Assembly (NCBI GenBank): GCA_963698735.1
Contig: CAVOSA010000032.1
Coordinates: 62,001 to 126,000 of the forward strand
Length of the DNA stretch: 64,000 bases
Reading direction: 5' to 3'
Source: RPQJ01 sp963698735
GTDB taxonomy: Bacteria; Pseudomonadota; Gammaproteobacteria; Steroidobacterales; Steroidobacteraceae
The position numbers and the translations under genes were made by a program. The notes beneath the pieces were generated by a model, which worked only from the letters and a program-made list of their open reading frames with translations, had not been told where the DNA came from and did not search any database. Below, piece after piece: positions 55,566-63,257 of this stretch. Numbering within the stretch: position 1 is the stretch's first letter; each line of letters starts with the position of its first letter.

Positions 55566-56160
55566 TAGCAACCTCCGAACGCAGTGATAGTCGTTGTCGA
55601 GCGGAACACCGACGGGCGGCCGGTCGGGAGCACTGCGATCGCGCGCGCAGCCGAGTCGCCGCCGGCGCTGGCCACGTTGCCGCGCACGTCGCACAGCACG
55701 AAGAGGTCGACGTTGTCGGTCTCGATGCGCGGGAAGCCCGTCGGCAGGAAAGTGGCCCGAATCTCGCCGTTGTCCGTCGTCACCGTGATGCTGTCGGGCA
55801 ACTCGCGATCGCGCAGGATCACTTCGCCGGCATCGATCACGCCGTTGCCATCCGTGCCTTCGACGAGCGCCGGGTCGGCGTCGTCGACGAAAATGACCCA
55901 GCGGTTGAACGGGCCTGCCGTCGATTCGCGTCGCAGGCCGCCCCGTCCTGCGACTTGCAGAGCGTGATGGGAACCCGGCGCTTGACGGCCTCGGAGCGGG
56001 CGAAGTTGAAGTCCGAGATGATGTCGTTCGCAGAACTCGACATCCGCGAGTTGCGCACGAACTCCTGCATGTTGGGCAGGCCAAAGCCCATGACTACCGC
56101 CAGCAGGGCGACGGTCAGCATGAGTTCGAGCAGTGTGAAACCAGCTTGCTTCGCGTTCAT
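55565..56160 (-). pseudogene. GspH/FimT-type pseudopilin (second copy, FimU-like), one frameshift
   Basis: About 198 residues. The prepilin site is GFTLLELMLTVALLAVVMGF, followed by NDIISDFNFARSEAVKRRVP and ITLCKSQDG, as in GspH/FimT/FimU proteins. The frame breaks near 55918-55923, where one base appears missing. It resumes as TAGPFNRWVIFVDDADPAL, GEVILRDRELPDSI and DLFVLCDVRGN. The C-terminal Cys pattern (CDVRG...FGGC) fits. ATG 56160 is used; an ATG five codons upstream is possible. In the Pseudomonas operon the second gene of this type is fimU. Confidence 0.8.
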
Positions 56161-56249
56161 CTTGGAAAGAAGCATAAGTCGCTGCTCGCTCCCTGGCCGG
56201 GTGCCCCGACGGGCGGTTCGCCGCAAACGACGAGCGGCGCCTGTTTTAA

Positions 56250-56810
56250 CTATGTGCAGACGAGCGGGCCATTCGACGCGCTGCGGCTCGAGATTCGCGG
56301 CCGCCCGGTCTGGCTGATGATGACCGCCCTTGCCGCCGCGGGCCCCCGGTCGTCGCAGAACGTGACCGTTGCCGTGACACCCATCTGCCCGAACGGTCGG
56401 AAGGATAAGGTGCCGCGGTTTGACAGAATGCGACCCGCGTCCCATTGCTGATAGACGTGGACCACTGGCTCCCCGGCGTCGCGGCTGGCCGGGGAATCGT
56501 GGTCGAGGTTGACGAACACGATCCAGCCGCGCTGCCACTGCGGACCCGGCTGGCAGGTGGACCCGTTGGCACTCGGGCACAGGCTGACTACCCCGTTGCG
56601 CTTGATGGCCTCGCTGCGGGCCAGGTAGATCGCCTGGACGAACCGGTTGACCTCCCGGGTGCGAGCGGTGTTCCGCGCGAGTTCGCCGAACGCCGGCAGG
56701 CCCCAGCCAGCCATCACGGCCAGCACGCCCATGCAGACGACGAGTTCGACCAGCGTGAAGCCCCGGGTGGATCCCACGGCTGCGGTGAGTTGCCCTTGCC
56801 TGCCGTCCAT
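56250..56810 (-). CDS. fimT: GspH/FimT family pseudopilin
   Basis: A 186-residue intact pseudopilin. The class III signal GFTLVELVVCMGVLAVMAGW starts near residue 18, followed by VNRFVQAIYLARSEAIKRNG and the GspH-type beta domain (SLCPSANGSTCQPGPQWQRG). It is the first gene of the leftward minor-pilin operon fimT-fimU-pilV-pilW-pilX-pilY1-pilE. It diverges from the Fur-family gene across 174 bases. A gap of 89 bases separates it from the second pseudopilin gene. Confidence 0.88.
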   Translation of the reverse strand: MDGRQGQLTAAVGSTRGFTLVELVVCMGVLAVMAGWGLPAFGELARNTARTREVNRFVQAIYLARSEAIKRNGVVSLCPSANGSTCQPGPQWQRGWIVFVNLDHDSPASRDAGEPVVHVYQQWDAGRILSNRGTLSFRPFGQMGVTATVTFCDDRGPAAARAVIISQTGRPRISSRSASNGPLVCT

Positions 56811-56947
56811 GGCCTGCCCCTGCGTCCGGTGGCGCGGCAGCGGAGGGGCCGCCGAGCGAGCAGGCAGGGTAGGGCTGCGCGAAACCGCAGTCCCGCGGCA
56901 TTCGACACGGGTTTATGCGGATTTGCGGCTCGGTCGGCCGCGGCCTT

Positions 56948-56953
56948 TATAAT
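56948..56953 (+). promoter_or_regulatory. -10 box of the Fur-family gene
   Basis: A perfect TATAAT 31 bases before the GTG start. The nearest -35-like hexamer, TTGCGG (56923-56928), is 19 bases away, so the promoter may be weak or activator-dependent. Confidence 0.5.
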
Positions 56954-56984
56954 CAGTCCACTTTTCCGACCCCGGACCACGGCC

Positions 56985-57386
56985 GTGAATGACCTCAGCA
57001 GCCTCCTGGAACGACACGGAATCCGCCCCACGCAGCAGCGCGTGAAAGTCGCCGAGGTGCTGCTTGCAGCCCCGGTGCACCTCACCGCGGAACAGCTGCT
57101 CACGAGCCTGCGGCAGTCTCCCAGCCGCGTCTCGAAGGCGACCGTCTACAACACGCTCAAGCTCTTCGTGGACCACGGCCTCGTGCGCCAGATCCACCTC
57201 GACCCCGAGCGCTGTGTCTACGATTCGAAGATGGCGCCGCACCACCACTTCCAGCACGTCGAAACCGGCGAAATGCTGGACATCCGCCCCGACGACCTTG
57301 CGTTTTCGAGCCTGCCGCCGCTGCCGCCCGGCACGGAGATCGACAGCGTCGAAGTGGTGATCCGAGTCCGGCGACCAGCTACCTGA
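56985..57386 (+). CDS. Fur-family transcriptional repressor without CxxC zinc motif
   Basis: A 133-residue Fur-superfamily regulator. The DNA-binding domain (1-75) has GIRPTQQRVKVAEVL and SKATVYNTLKLFVDHGLV. The dimerisation domain begins with APHHHFQHVETGEMLDI. Normal Fur and Zur carry two CxxC pairs for structural zinc; here there is only one cysteine (residue 77), and a HHH run (86-88) stands at the metal-sensing position, as in Irr/PerR-like branches. It may sense heme, peroxide or iron. GTG 56985 is the start, in frame with the domain; the ATG two bases after it is out of frame. It diverges from the minor-pilin operon. Confidence 0.85.
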   Translation: MNDLSSLLERHGIRPTQQRVKVAEVLLAAPVHLTAEQLLTSLRQSPSRVSKATVYNTLKLFVDHGLVRQIHLDPERCVYDSKMAPHHHFQHVETGEMLDIRPDDLAFSSLPPLPPGTEIDSVEVVIRVRRPAT

Positions 57387-57393
57387 GCCAAGC

Positions 57394-57422
57394 TTCCACC
57401 GGCGGGGGCGAATCCTTATAAT
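57394..57422 (+). promoter_or_regulatory. Promoter of tRNA-Thr
   Basis: TTCCAC (57394-57399) and TATAAT (57417-57422) are 17 bases apart. The GC-rich sequence right after the -10 box (GCGCGCC) is typical of stringently controlled tRNA promoters. Confidence 0.6.
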
Positions 57423-57427
57423 GCGCG

Positions 57428-57446
57428 CCCCTCCGCGCCGGAGGGG
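57428..57446 (+). other. Perfect 8-bp hairpin in the tRNA-Thr leader
   Basis: CCCCTCCG / CGGAGGGG with a three-base CGC loop, at or just after the predicted transcription start and 13 bases before the tRNA. It could be a processing or pausing structure; it has no T-run. Confidence 0.5.
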
Positions 57447-57458
57447 CCTGCAGAGAAA

Positions 57459-57534
<76 letters not shown>

Positions 57535-57542
57535 TTGCCCTG

Positions 57543-58394
57543 TTGTCCGTGAAAAGCCTCCTTCAGTCCGCGGTGCTCGGAGTCCTGTACGCGGCCATGG
57601 GGTTCGTGGCCTGGCTGCTGCGCGTCTTTGGCTGGCGCCGCGAGCTGGTGCGCAGGCACCTGGCGCGCTGCCTGCCTGAGCTCGACGAACCCCGCCGCAG
57701 GGGCATCGAGGCAGGCTTCTACAGCCACCTGGGCCAGCTCACCGCCGAATTCCTCGCCCAGCGCATCCTCGACCCGGCGGCGCTCGAGCGGCGCGTGCGT
57801 TTCGAGAATCCCGAACTGGTGCGGCAATGCCTCGAGGCATCGGGCAGGGCGCTGGTGCTGTCGTCGCACCACGCCAACTGGGAGTGGCTGCTGTTGCGTT
57901 GCTCGACCGAATTCGGTGAGCCACTCACGGCGGCGTACAAGCCCACGCGTCGCGAATGGGTGGACCGACTGCTCCGTGGCTGGCGTGAACGCTTCGGCTG
58001 CCGGATGGTGAAGGCGCAGGATCTGGTGCCGCACCTGCTCGCGCAGCGCGGCCAGGTGCGATTGCTGGCGATGCTCGCCGACCAGTCGCCCTCGGCGAAG
58101 AGCGAGCAGCAGACGTGGCTCGACTTCTTCGGCCAGCCGACCTCGTTCTTCCGGGGCCCAGGCTGGATTGGCGCGAAGCTTGGCTATTCGGTGTACCTCG
58201 CTGCCATGCATCGCGAGCGGCGCGGGCACTACGTCGTGCGCTTCATCGAGCTGACGCAGGTCGGCACGCGCATGGAGCCGGACCAGATCCTGACCGCCTA
58301 CACCCGCGCGCTCGAGCAGCACGTGAGGCAGTATCCCGCGCTGTATTTCTGGGCCTACAACCGCTGGAAGCGCGAGAAGCCGCTGTATGGCTGA
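57543..58394 (+). CDS. LpxL/HtrB-family lysophospholipid acyltransferase, first copy
   Basis: A 283-residue membrane-bound acyltransferase of the LpxL/LpxM/WaaM superfamily, which transfers acyl chains from acyl-ACP. It has an N-terminal hydrophobic segment (5-30), the HX4E catalytic dyad (His109, Glu114 in SSHHANWEWL), and the block ADQSPSAKSEQQTWLDFFG found in lipid A acyltransferases. The start is TTG 57543; a GTG two codons later is also possible, and no good ribosome-binding site is visible directly after the tRNA. Its end overlaps the second copy by 8 bases. The acceptor may be lipid A or another lysolipid. Confidence 0.85.
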   Translation: MSVKSLLQSAVLGVLYAAMGFVAWLLRVFGWRRELVRRHLARCLPELDEPRRRGIEAGFYSHLGQLTAEFLAQRILDPAALERRVRFENPELVRQCLEASGRALVLSSHHANWEWLLLRCSTEFGEPLTAAYKPTRREWVDRLLRGWRERFGCRMVKAQDLVPHLLAQRGQVRLLAMLADQSPSAKSEQQTWLDFFGQPTSFFRGPGWIGAKLGYSVYLAAMHRERRGHYVVRFIELTQVGTRMEPDQILTAYTRALEQHVRQYPALYFWAYNRWKREKPLYG

Positions 58395-59277
58395 GAAGCC
58401 CGCGACCGCAGCCACTGCCGACGTGCCGCGCGAGTCGCTGGGCCTGCGGTTGCGCTATGCGCTCTTCGGCGTGGTGTTCTTCGTGGGATACCGGCTGCTT
58501 GGATTGCGTCGCACGGTCATTCGCGAGAACCTCGGGCGTTCCTTTCCCGAACGCGATCACGACGCGCTCCGGCGCATCCGCAACGACTTCGTCGCGCGCC
58601 AGGCCGAGACCTTCGCCGAGATCGATTACTCCCGCCGCATCGGCGCCGCGGAACTGCGGCAGCGCGTGCGCCTGATCGACGAGGCAAACGTGATCGCGAC
58701 GGAGTCGCGGGCGCTCGGCCTGATTCTCGTCGGTGGACACCAGTGCAATTTCGAATGGTTGCTGCTGCGCCTGTCGCTCGAACTCGGCCCCGGACTGGTC
58801 GCCCTGTACAAGCCATTGAATGGCCAACTGGGCGAGCGCTATTTCCGCACGGTCCGCACGCGCTTCGGTGCGAGGCTGATGCCGGCGAAATCCGTCACCA
58901 GGGAACTGGGGGCCATCCGCGAGGCGAGGGCACTCGGCATGATCGCCGACCAGGTGCCGCGCACGAGCCCCGACCGCTACTGGACGCGTTTCCTGCACCA
59001 GGACACCGCGTTCTTCAAGGGGCCGGAGCGGCTCGGGCGAGCGCTGCGCTCACGGATCGTCTACGTGTCGATGCGGCGCTTGGGCCGCGGGCGATACGAG
59101 ATCGAACTCGAACCGCTGACGGCTGGCGAGAGGCTGCCTAACGGTGCCGCAACCGAGCGCTACGTGCGCCTGCTCGAGCGCGACATCCAGGCCGACCCCG
59201 CCGGCTGGTGGTGGTCGCACAAGCGGTGGAAACTTGCGCCTCCCTCTCCAACCGAAGGTGGGAGAGGTCTGGGGTGA
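58387..59277 (+). CDS. LpxL/HtrB-family lysophospholipid acyltransferase, second copy
   Basis: A 296-residue paralog of the preceding enzyme, with a hydrophobic segment (about 21-40), the HX4E dyad (His118, Glu123 in GGHQCNFEWLLL), IADQVPRTSPDRYWTRFL and FFKGPERLGRAL. The two copies diverge strongly, so they are not a recent duplication and may act in sequence or on different positions of the same lipid. It overlaps the first copy by 8 bases, implying coupling. The last residues (APPSPTEGGRGLG) are encoded by a REP-like repeat. It converges on the acyl-AMP ligase gene with 3 bases between stops. Confidence 0.85.
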   Translation: MAEKPATAATADVPRESLGLRLRYALFGVVFFVGYRLLGLRRTVIRENLGRSFPERDHDALRRIRNDFVARQAETFAEIDYSRRIGAAELRQRVRLIDEANVIATESRALGLILVGGHQCNFEWLLLRLSLELGPGLVALYKPLNGQLGERYFRTVRTRFGARLMPAKSVTRELGAIREARALGMIADQVPRTSPDRYWTRFLHQDTAFFKGPERLGRALRSRIVYVSMRRLGRGRYEIELEPLTAGERLPNGAATERYVRLLERDIQADPAGWWWSHKRWKLAPPSPTEGGRGLG

Positions 59278-59280
59278 GGG
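59242..59280. repeat. REP-like palindromic repeat, copy 5, overlapping a gene end
   Basis: CCCTCTCCAACCGAAGGTGG followed by GAGAGGTCTGGGGTGAGGG: inverse orientation of the same head-plus-hairpin family. It overlaps the last codons of the second acyltransferase gene and reaches to the stop of the acyl-AMP ligase gene. Confidence 0.65.
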
Positions 59281-61242
59281 TCAGGAAGCGGCGAGCTTTT
59301 CCTCGATCCGCTTCGCCAGCGTCGAGACGGTCGGGTAGTCGAACAGCTCGGTGAGGTCCACGACGCCAGGGTAAGCCTCGTCGATCTTCTCGTGGATCTG
59401 GATCAGTGTCAGCGAGCTCGCGCCGACGTCGAACAGGTTGTCGTCGATGTCGACGTGCTTGCCCGGCATTGCGTCGTCCACGATCGCCTTGAGCTGCGCC
59501 TCGATCCGGCCCTTGGCGGCGCGGCCCTGCCCGTGCAGCGCAGCCCACGCGGCGTCGAATTCCGCGATCTCGGCGGCGAACTCGCCATCTTCATACGCCT
59601 TGGCGAGCGCGCTGCGCTGCAGCTTGCCGCTCGTCGTCTTGGGGATGCGCTTTACTGGCACGACACGCGCCACTTCGACGCCCGCGTGCTCGTTGATGAG
59701 GTGTGTGGCCCTGGTGGCCAATGGCAGGAAATCGGCCATGTCGCTCCGGTGCAGCACGAACAGCACCAGTTCGTCCGTGGGCGATGCGGCCGAGCGCGCA
59801 CCCGCCGCGATCACCTTGCCGAGTTCGAGGCCCGGCTCCGCCTGCAGCACGGACTCCAGGTCGTGCGGGTAATAGTTCTGGCCGTTGACGAAGAGGATCT
59901 CCTTCGAGCGGCCGGTGACATACAGCTCCCCGTCGTGCTCCAGCGCCAGGTCGCCCGTGCGCAGCCAGCCGTCGGCGGTGATCGCGGCGGCGTTCGCCTC
60001 CGGGTTCTGGAAATAGCCGCGGGTGACGTTGTCACCGCGCATCAGCAGGTGACCGACGCTTCCCGACGCCACCTCGGCGCCCGCATCGTCCACCAGCTTG
60101 ACGCTGGTGAACGGGATCGGCTTGCCTTCGCACATCAGCTTGAGCGCGGTCGGATTCGCGGCGTCGACGTGCCGTGCCGCAACGCCCACGCCCAGTGAAC
60201 GACGGTCCACCGTGATGTAGCGGTAGAGCGTGTCGACCGGTGGGAAGCTCACTGCGAGCGAGGCTTCCGCCAGGCCATACACCGGGAACATCGACGTGCG
60301 CCGCAGCCCGTACGGAGCGAGGCGGTCGAGGAATTCCTCGGCCAGCTCGACGGAAATCGGCTCGGCGCCGTTGAAGAGCAGGCGGATCGACGACAGGTCG
60401 TGGTTCTCGAGCGTCTTGTCGCCGAGTGCGCGCAGGCAGTGCCGGTAGCCGAAGTTCGGTGAACACGTGACGGTGACGCGCTTCTCCGATGACCACTTGA
60501 GCCACAGCAGCGCGCGCCGCACGAACAGGTCCGTGGGCATCAGGTGCTGCCGGACGCCCGCGTACATCATGATCAAGTGGAAACCGATCAGCCCCATGTC
60601 GTGCGTGAGCGGCATCCAGCTCAGCGAAACGTCCTGCTCGCAGAAGCCTGCGGCCTGGCGCGCGCCTTCGGCGTTGGCGAGGATGTTGCGGTGCGTGAGC
60701 ACGACGCCCTTGGGTTCGCTGGTCGAGCCCGACGAGAACTGGATGAACGCGGTCTGGTCCGGGGACACCTCGGCCGGCGTCCCGGCGCGCGAGATGTCGT
60801 CAAGTGCGTCGATGAGAAAGGTGCGCGGCTTGAGCGCCGTCCAGGCTTCGGGTTCGCCGGTCGTGGCGGTGAAGGTCGCGAGCCGGTCGCGCAGCTTCTT
60901 GTCGGTGTAGAGAAACGGCTGGCCGAGCTGCTTCGCGATGCGCAGCAGCTTGTGCTTGTGCTCGTCGCTGATGCCGACCGCGACCGGCACTGGCACTATG
61001 CCGCCGTAGAGGCAGGCCCAGTACGCGTCGATGAATTGTTCGTTGCTCGCAACGTGCAGGATCAGGTGGTCACCGGGCTTGGCCCCGACCCGCTGCAGGT
61101 GGAACAGGATGCCGAGCGCGCGGCGCTTGAGGTCCGCCAGCCTGAGCGTCCTCTCCGCACCTTCGCCTTCGAGGTAAACGATCGCGCCGTCGCCGCGGGC
61201 GCGGTCGTCGAGCATCGCGGGAAGCGTCTGGTACTTGATCAT
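59281..61242 (-). CDS. Fatty acyl-AMP ligase fused to an acyl carrier domain
   Basis: A 653-residue two-domain protein. The adenylation domain (1-560) has IQFSSGSTSEPKG (A3), the fatty-acyl-AMP-ligase hallmark SWMPLTHDMGLIG, YGLAEASLAV (A5), TGDLALEHDGELYVTGRSKE (A8) and KTTSGKLQR (A10 lysine). The C-terminal carrier domain (about 570-650) has the phosphopantetheine site GASSLTLIQ with Ser610. FAALs make an acyl-AMP and pass it to a carrier, not to CoA, so the chain is loaded onto its own ACP. The start ATG overlaps the stop of the upstream P450 gene (ATGA), so the two enzymes are made together. Confidence 0.92.
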   Translation of the reverse strand: MIKYQTLPAMLDDRARGDGAIVYLEGEGAERTLRLADLKRRALGILFHLQRVGAKPGDHLILHVASNEQFIDAYWACLYGGIVPVPVAVGISDEHKHKLLRIAKQLGQPFLYTDKKLRDRLATFTATTGEPEAWTALKPRTFLIDALDDISRAGTPAEVSPDQTAFIQFSSGSTSEPKGVVLTHRNILANAEGARQAAGFCEQDVSLSWMPLTHDMGLIGFHLIMMYAGVRQHLMPTDLFVRRALLWLKWSSEKRVTVTCSPNFGYRHCLRALGDKTLENHDLSSIRLLFNGAEPISVELAEEFLDRLAPYGLRRTSMFPVYGLAEASLAVSFPPVDTLYRYITVDRRSLGVGVAARHVDAANPTALKLMCEGKPIPFTSVKLVDDAGAEVASGSVGHLLMRGDNVTRGYFQNPEANAAAITADGWLRTGDLALEHDGELYVTGRSKEILFVNGQNYYPHDLESVLQAEPGLELGKVIAAGARSAASPTDELVLFVLHRSDMADFLPLATRATHLINEHAGVEVARVVPVKRIPKTTSGKLQRSALAKAYEDGEFAAEIAEFDAAWAALHGQGRAAKGRIEAQLKAIVDDAMPGKHVDIDDNLFDVGASSLTLIQIHEKIDEAYPGVVDLTELFDYPTVSTLAKRIEEKLAAS

Positions 61243-62585
61243 CGCTGCTCTATTCTCATGTAAACGTCACCGGCCGTCCGCAGGTTGATGCGGGCCTCGA
61301 GGGCAGGCCGCGCGGGCTCAGGATCGGCCAGCCGGAACCGTCGTACCGCGCAATTGAAGTGGACCAGGATCTCGTACAACGCGAGGTTCTGGCCAATGCA
61401 GTGACGCGGCCCGGCTGCAAACGGAATGTACGCGAATGCGTGGCGCGCTTCGACCTGCGCCGGCTCGAAATGGCCCGGATCGAAAGTCTCCGGCCACGCC
61501 CAGTGGCGCGGATGACGGTGCAGCAGGTAGGGGCTGACGAAGACATCCGTTCCCGGCGGCACGGCGTACCCGCCAAGCGTGTCCGGCCCGATGCTGCGGC
61601 GGGTGAGGAGCCACCCGGGTGGATAGAGCCGCATCGACTCATCGACCACCTGGCGCGTGTACGGCATGCGGACGAGGTCCGCATAGATTGCGGGCCCAGG
61701 ATCCCCGACGGCGACCTGTTCCGCTGCGACGCGGGCTTCGACGCCAGGGTGCGTGGCCAGCAACCACCAGGTCCAGTTGAGCGTGCTCGCCGTGGTTTCG
61801 TGGCCGGCGACGACGAGCGTCATCACCTCGTCCAGCACTTCCGCGTCGCTCATCGTTGCGCCGGAGTCGGCGTCACGGGCCTCCATGAGCATCTGCAGAA
61901 GATCGAAGCGAGGTTGTGGCCGCGCGCGCCGCGTCGCGATGACGGTCCGCACCTCACGTGCCAGTTGCCGGAACTCATAAGCGAACCGCACGTCGCGGCG
62001 CGAGTCCTGCAGCAGGGTGACAAAAGGATTGTTATCGAGGTCCGGCACCAGCCGCGGCAGGTCGTCGCCGAAGATCGCGCGCAGGATGATGCGCAGGGCG
62101 AGCCGGCTGACGGACAGCGTGACGTTGACCGGCTCTCTGCCGCGGGCCGCCGCCGACCAGTCCCGGGCGAGCGATTCGTTCTCGTCACGCACGACCGCGG
62201 CGAAGCGTTCGATCACGTGGCGATGGAAGGCAGGCTGCATCATCCTGCGCTGACGGCGCCAGAATTCGCCTTCGCTGGTCATGATGCCGTTGCCCAGCAG
62301 CAGCCGGATGCGGTCGATGCCGACGCCCTTGGTGTAGTTGCGGTGGTTCGTCACCAGTACGCGTTTCACGTCGTCCGGATTGCAGACCAGCCAGGTCCAC
62401 GAGCCGCGGCCGGGGGCGTGCACCCGGAACAGGTCGCCCCATTCGTCGAACGCGCGCCGCAGGACCTCGATCGTCTCGTCCGTGTTGCCGAGGTCGTGTC
62501 CGTGCGCCGCGGCTGGCGGTTCGGTCGTGCTGGCGATTTTGGGCTGGCCGGTGTTCACTTGGTACAGCAGCGGGTCGTGACGCAA
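61239..62585 (-). CDS. Cytochrome P450
   Basis: A 448-residue soluble P450 mono-oxygenase. The heme loop is FAAGPRHCIGQNLA (Cys396 as ligand), the I-helix oxygen-activating motif is VAGHETTAST and the ExxR pair is DESMRLYPP. The N-terminus is free of a membrane anchor. The gene overlaps the acyl-AMP ligase/ACP gene by four bases, which suggests a substrate bound to that carrier, as for P450 BioI and related acyl-ACP hydroxylases. No ferredoxin or reductase gene lies nearby, so redox partners must be encoded elsewhere. It diverges from the phosphopantetheinyl transferase gene by about 30 bases. Confidence 0.92.
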   Translation of the reverse strand: MRHDPLLYQVNTGQPKIASTTEPPAAAHGHDLGNTDETIEVLRRAFDEWGDLFRVHAPGRGSWTWLVCNPDDVKRVLVTNHRNYTKGVGIDRIRLLLGNGIMTSEGEFWRRQRRMMQPAFHRHVIERFAAVVRDENESLARDWSAAARGREPVNVTLSVSRLALRIILRAIFGDDLPRLVPDLDNNPFVTLLQDSRRDVRFAYEFRQLAREVRTVIATRRARPQPRFDLLQMLMEARDADSGATMSDAEVLDEVMTLVVAGHETTASTLNWTWWLLATHPGVEARVAAEQVAVGDPGPAIYADLVRMPYTRQVVDESMRLYPPGWLLTRRSIGPDTLGGYAVPPGTDVFVSPYLLHRHPRHWAWPETFDPGHFEPAQVEARHAFAYIPFAAGPRHCIGQNLALYEILVHFNCAVRRFRLADPEPARPALEARINLRTAGDVYMRIEQR

Positions 62586-62615
62586 CCCGAGTCAGAAGTC
62601 CTTTTCACGGGCACG

Positions 62616-63257
62616 ATGACCGACGCAATTATACTTCACGCCTCACTGCGGCTGCCGTGGTCCGCGCACTGGGACGAGGCACTGCTGCAGGCGCTGCCGT
62701 ACGCGCAGCGGCTCGAACTCGCTCGCCGCAGCACCGAGGCACGCCGGGCCAGCCTCTCGGCACTGGGGCTCACCCTGATGGCGGCGGAGCGCATCGGCCG
62801 GAGCAGCCTTTCTCCGAGCGCCTTTTCGTTTCCATTGGATGGCAAGCCCGTGCTGCGCGGCGGGCCCCGCTTCAGCGTGTCGCACACGGCGTCGCGCGTG
62901 GCCTGCATTGCGAGCCTGACCAGCGAGTGCGGCCTCGACATCGAGGAGACCGGTGCGCATCCCGATGCCGCCACAGTGCTGAGGCTCGAGCGCTGGACCG
63001 CCACTGAGGCCGCGCTCAAGGCAGCGGGGCAGGGGTTGCGGGCAGCGCACGAAGTGGTGCTGGGAAACACGCTCGATGTCGCTTTTGTGCGCGACGAGCG
63101 CTGCGTGCTGCAGGCGCTCGATGCCGTGCCGGACTGCATCGGACACGTCGCCTCGCCTGCCGGGCTGACGTTCGTGGTCGAGGCCGTGGACCTCGCGGGT
63201 CCCGGGATCTCAGCCGCGCTCGAGCGCAGCCTCGGCTTGCCGTCGCAGTTCGAGTAA
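62616..63257 (+). CDS. 4'-phosphopantetheinyl transferase, atypical motif spacing
   Basis: A 213-residue PPTase-superfamily protein that would activate a carrier-protein serine with the CoA-derived arm. It shows RFSVSHTAS (87-93), GLDIEETG (Asp108, Glu110) and ERWTATEAALKAAGQG (Trp127, Glu131, Lys135). The usual WxxKExxxK reads WTATEAALK, with Thr for the first lysine, and the gap between the two motifs is about 16 residues where 40 is normal. The enzyme may be minimal or specialised for the adjacent ligase's carrier. ATG 62616 is the first in-frame start close to the core. Its 3' end overlaps the convergent acyltransferase gene by 48 bases. Confidence 0.8.
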   Translation: MTDAIILHASLRLPWSAHWDEALLQALPYAQRLELARRSTEARRASLSALGLTLMAAERIGRSSLSPSAFSFPLDGKPVLRGGPRFSVSHTASRVACIASLTSECGLDIEETGAHPDAATVLRLERWTATEAALKAAGQGLRAAHEVVLGNTLDVAFVRDERCVLQALDAVPDCIGHVASPAGLTFVVEAVDLAGPGISAALERSLGLPSQFE

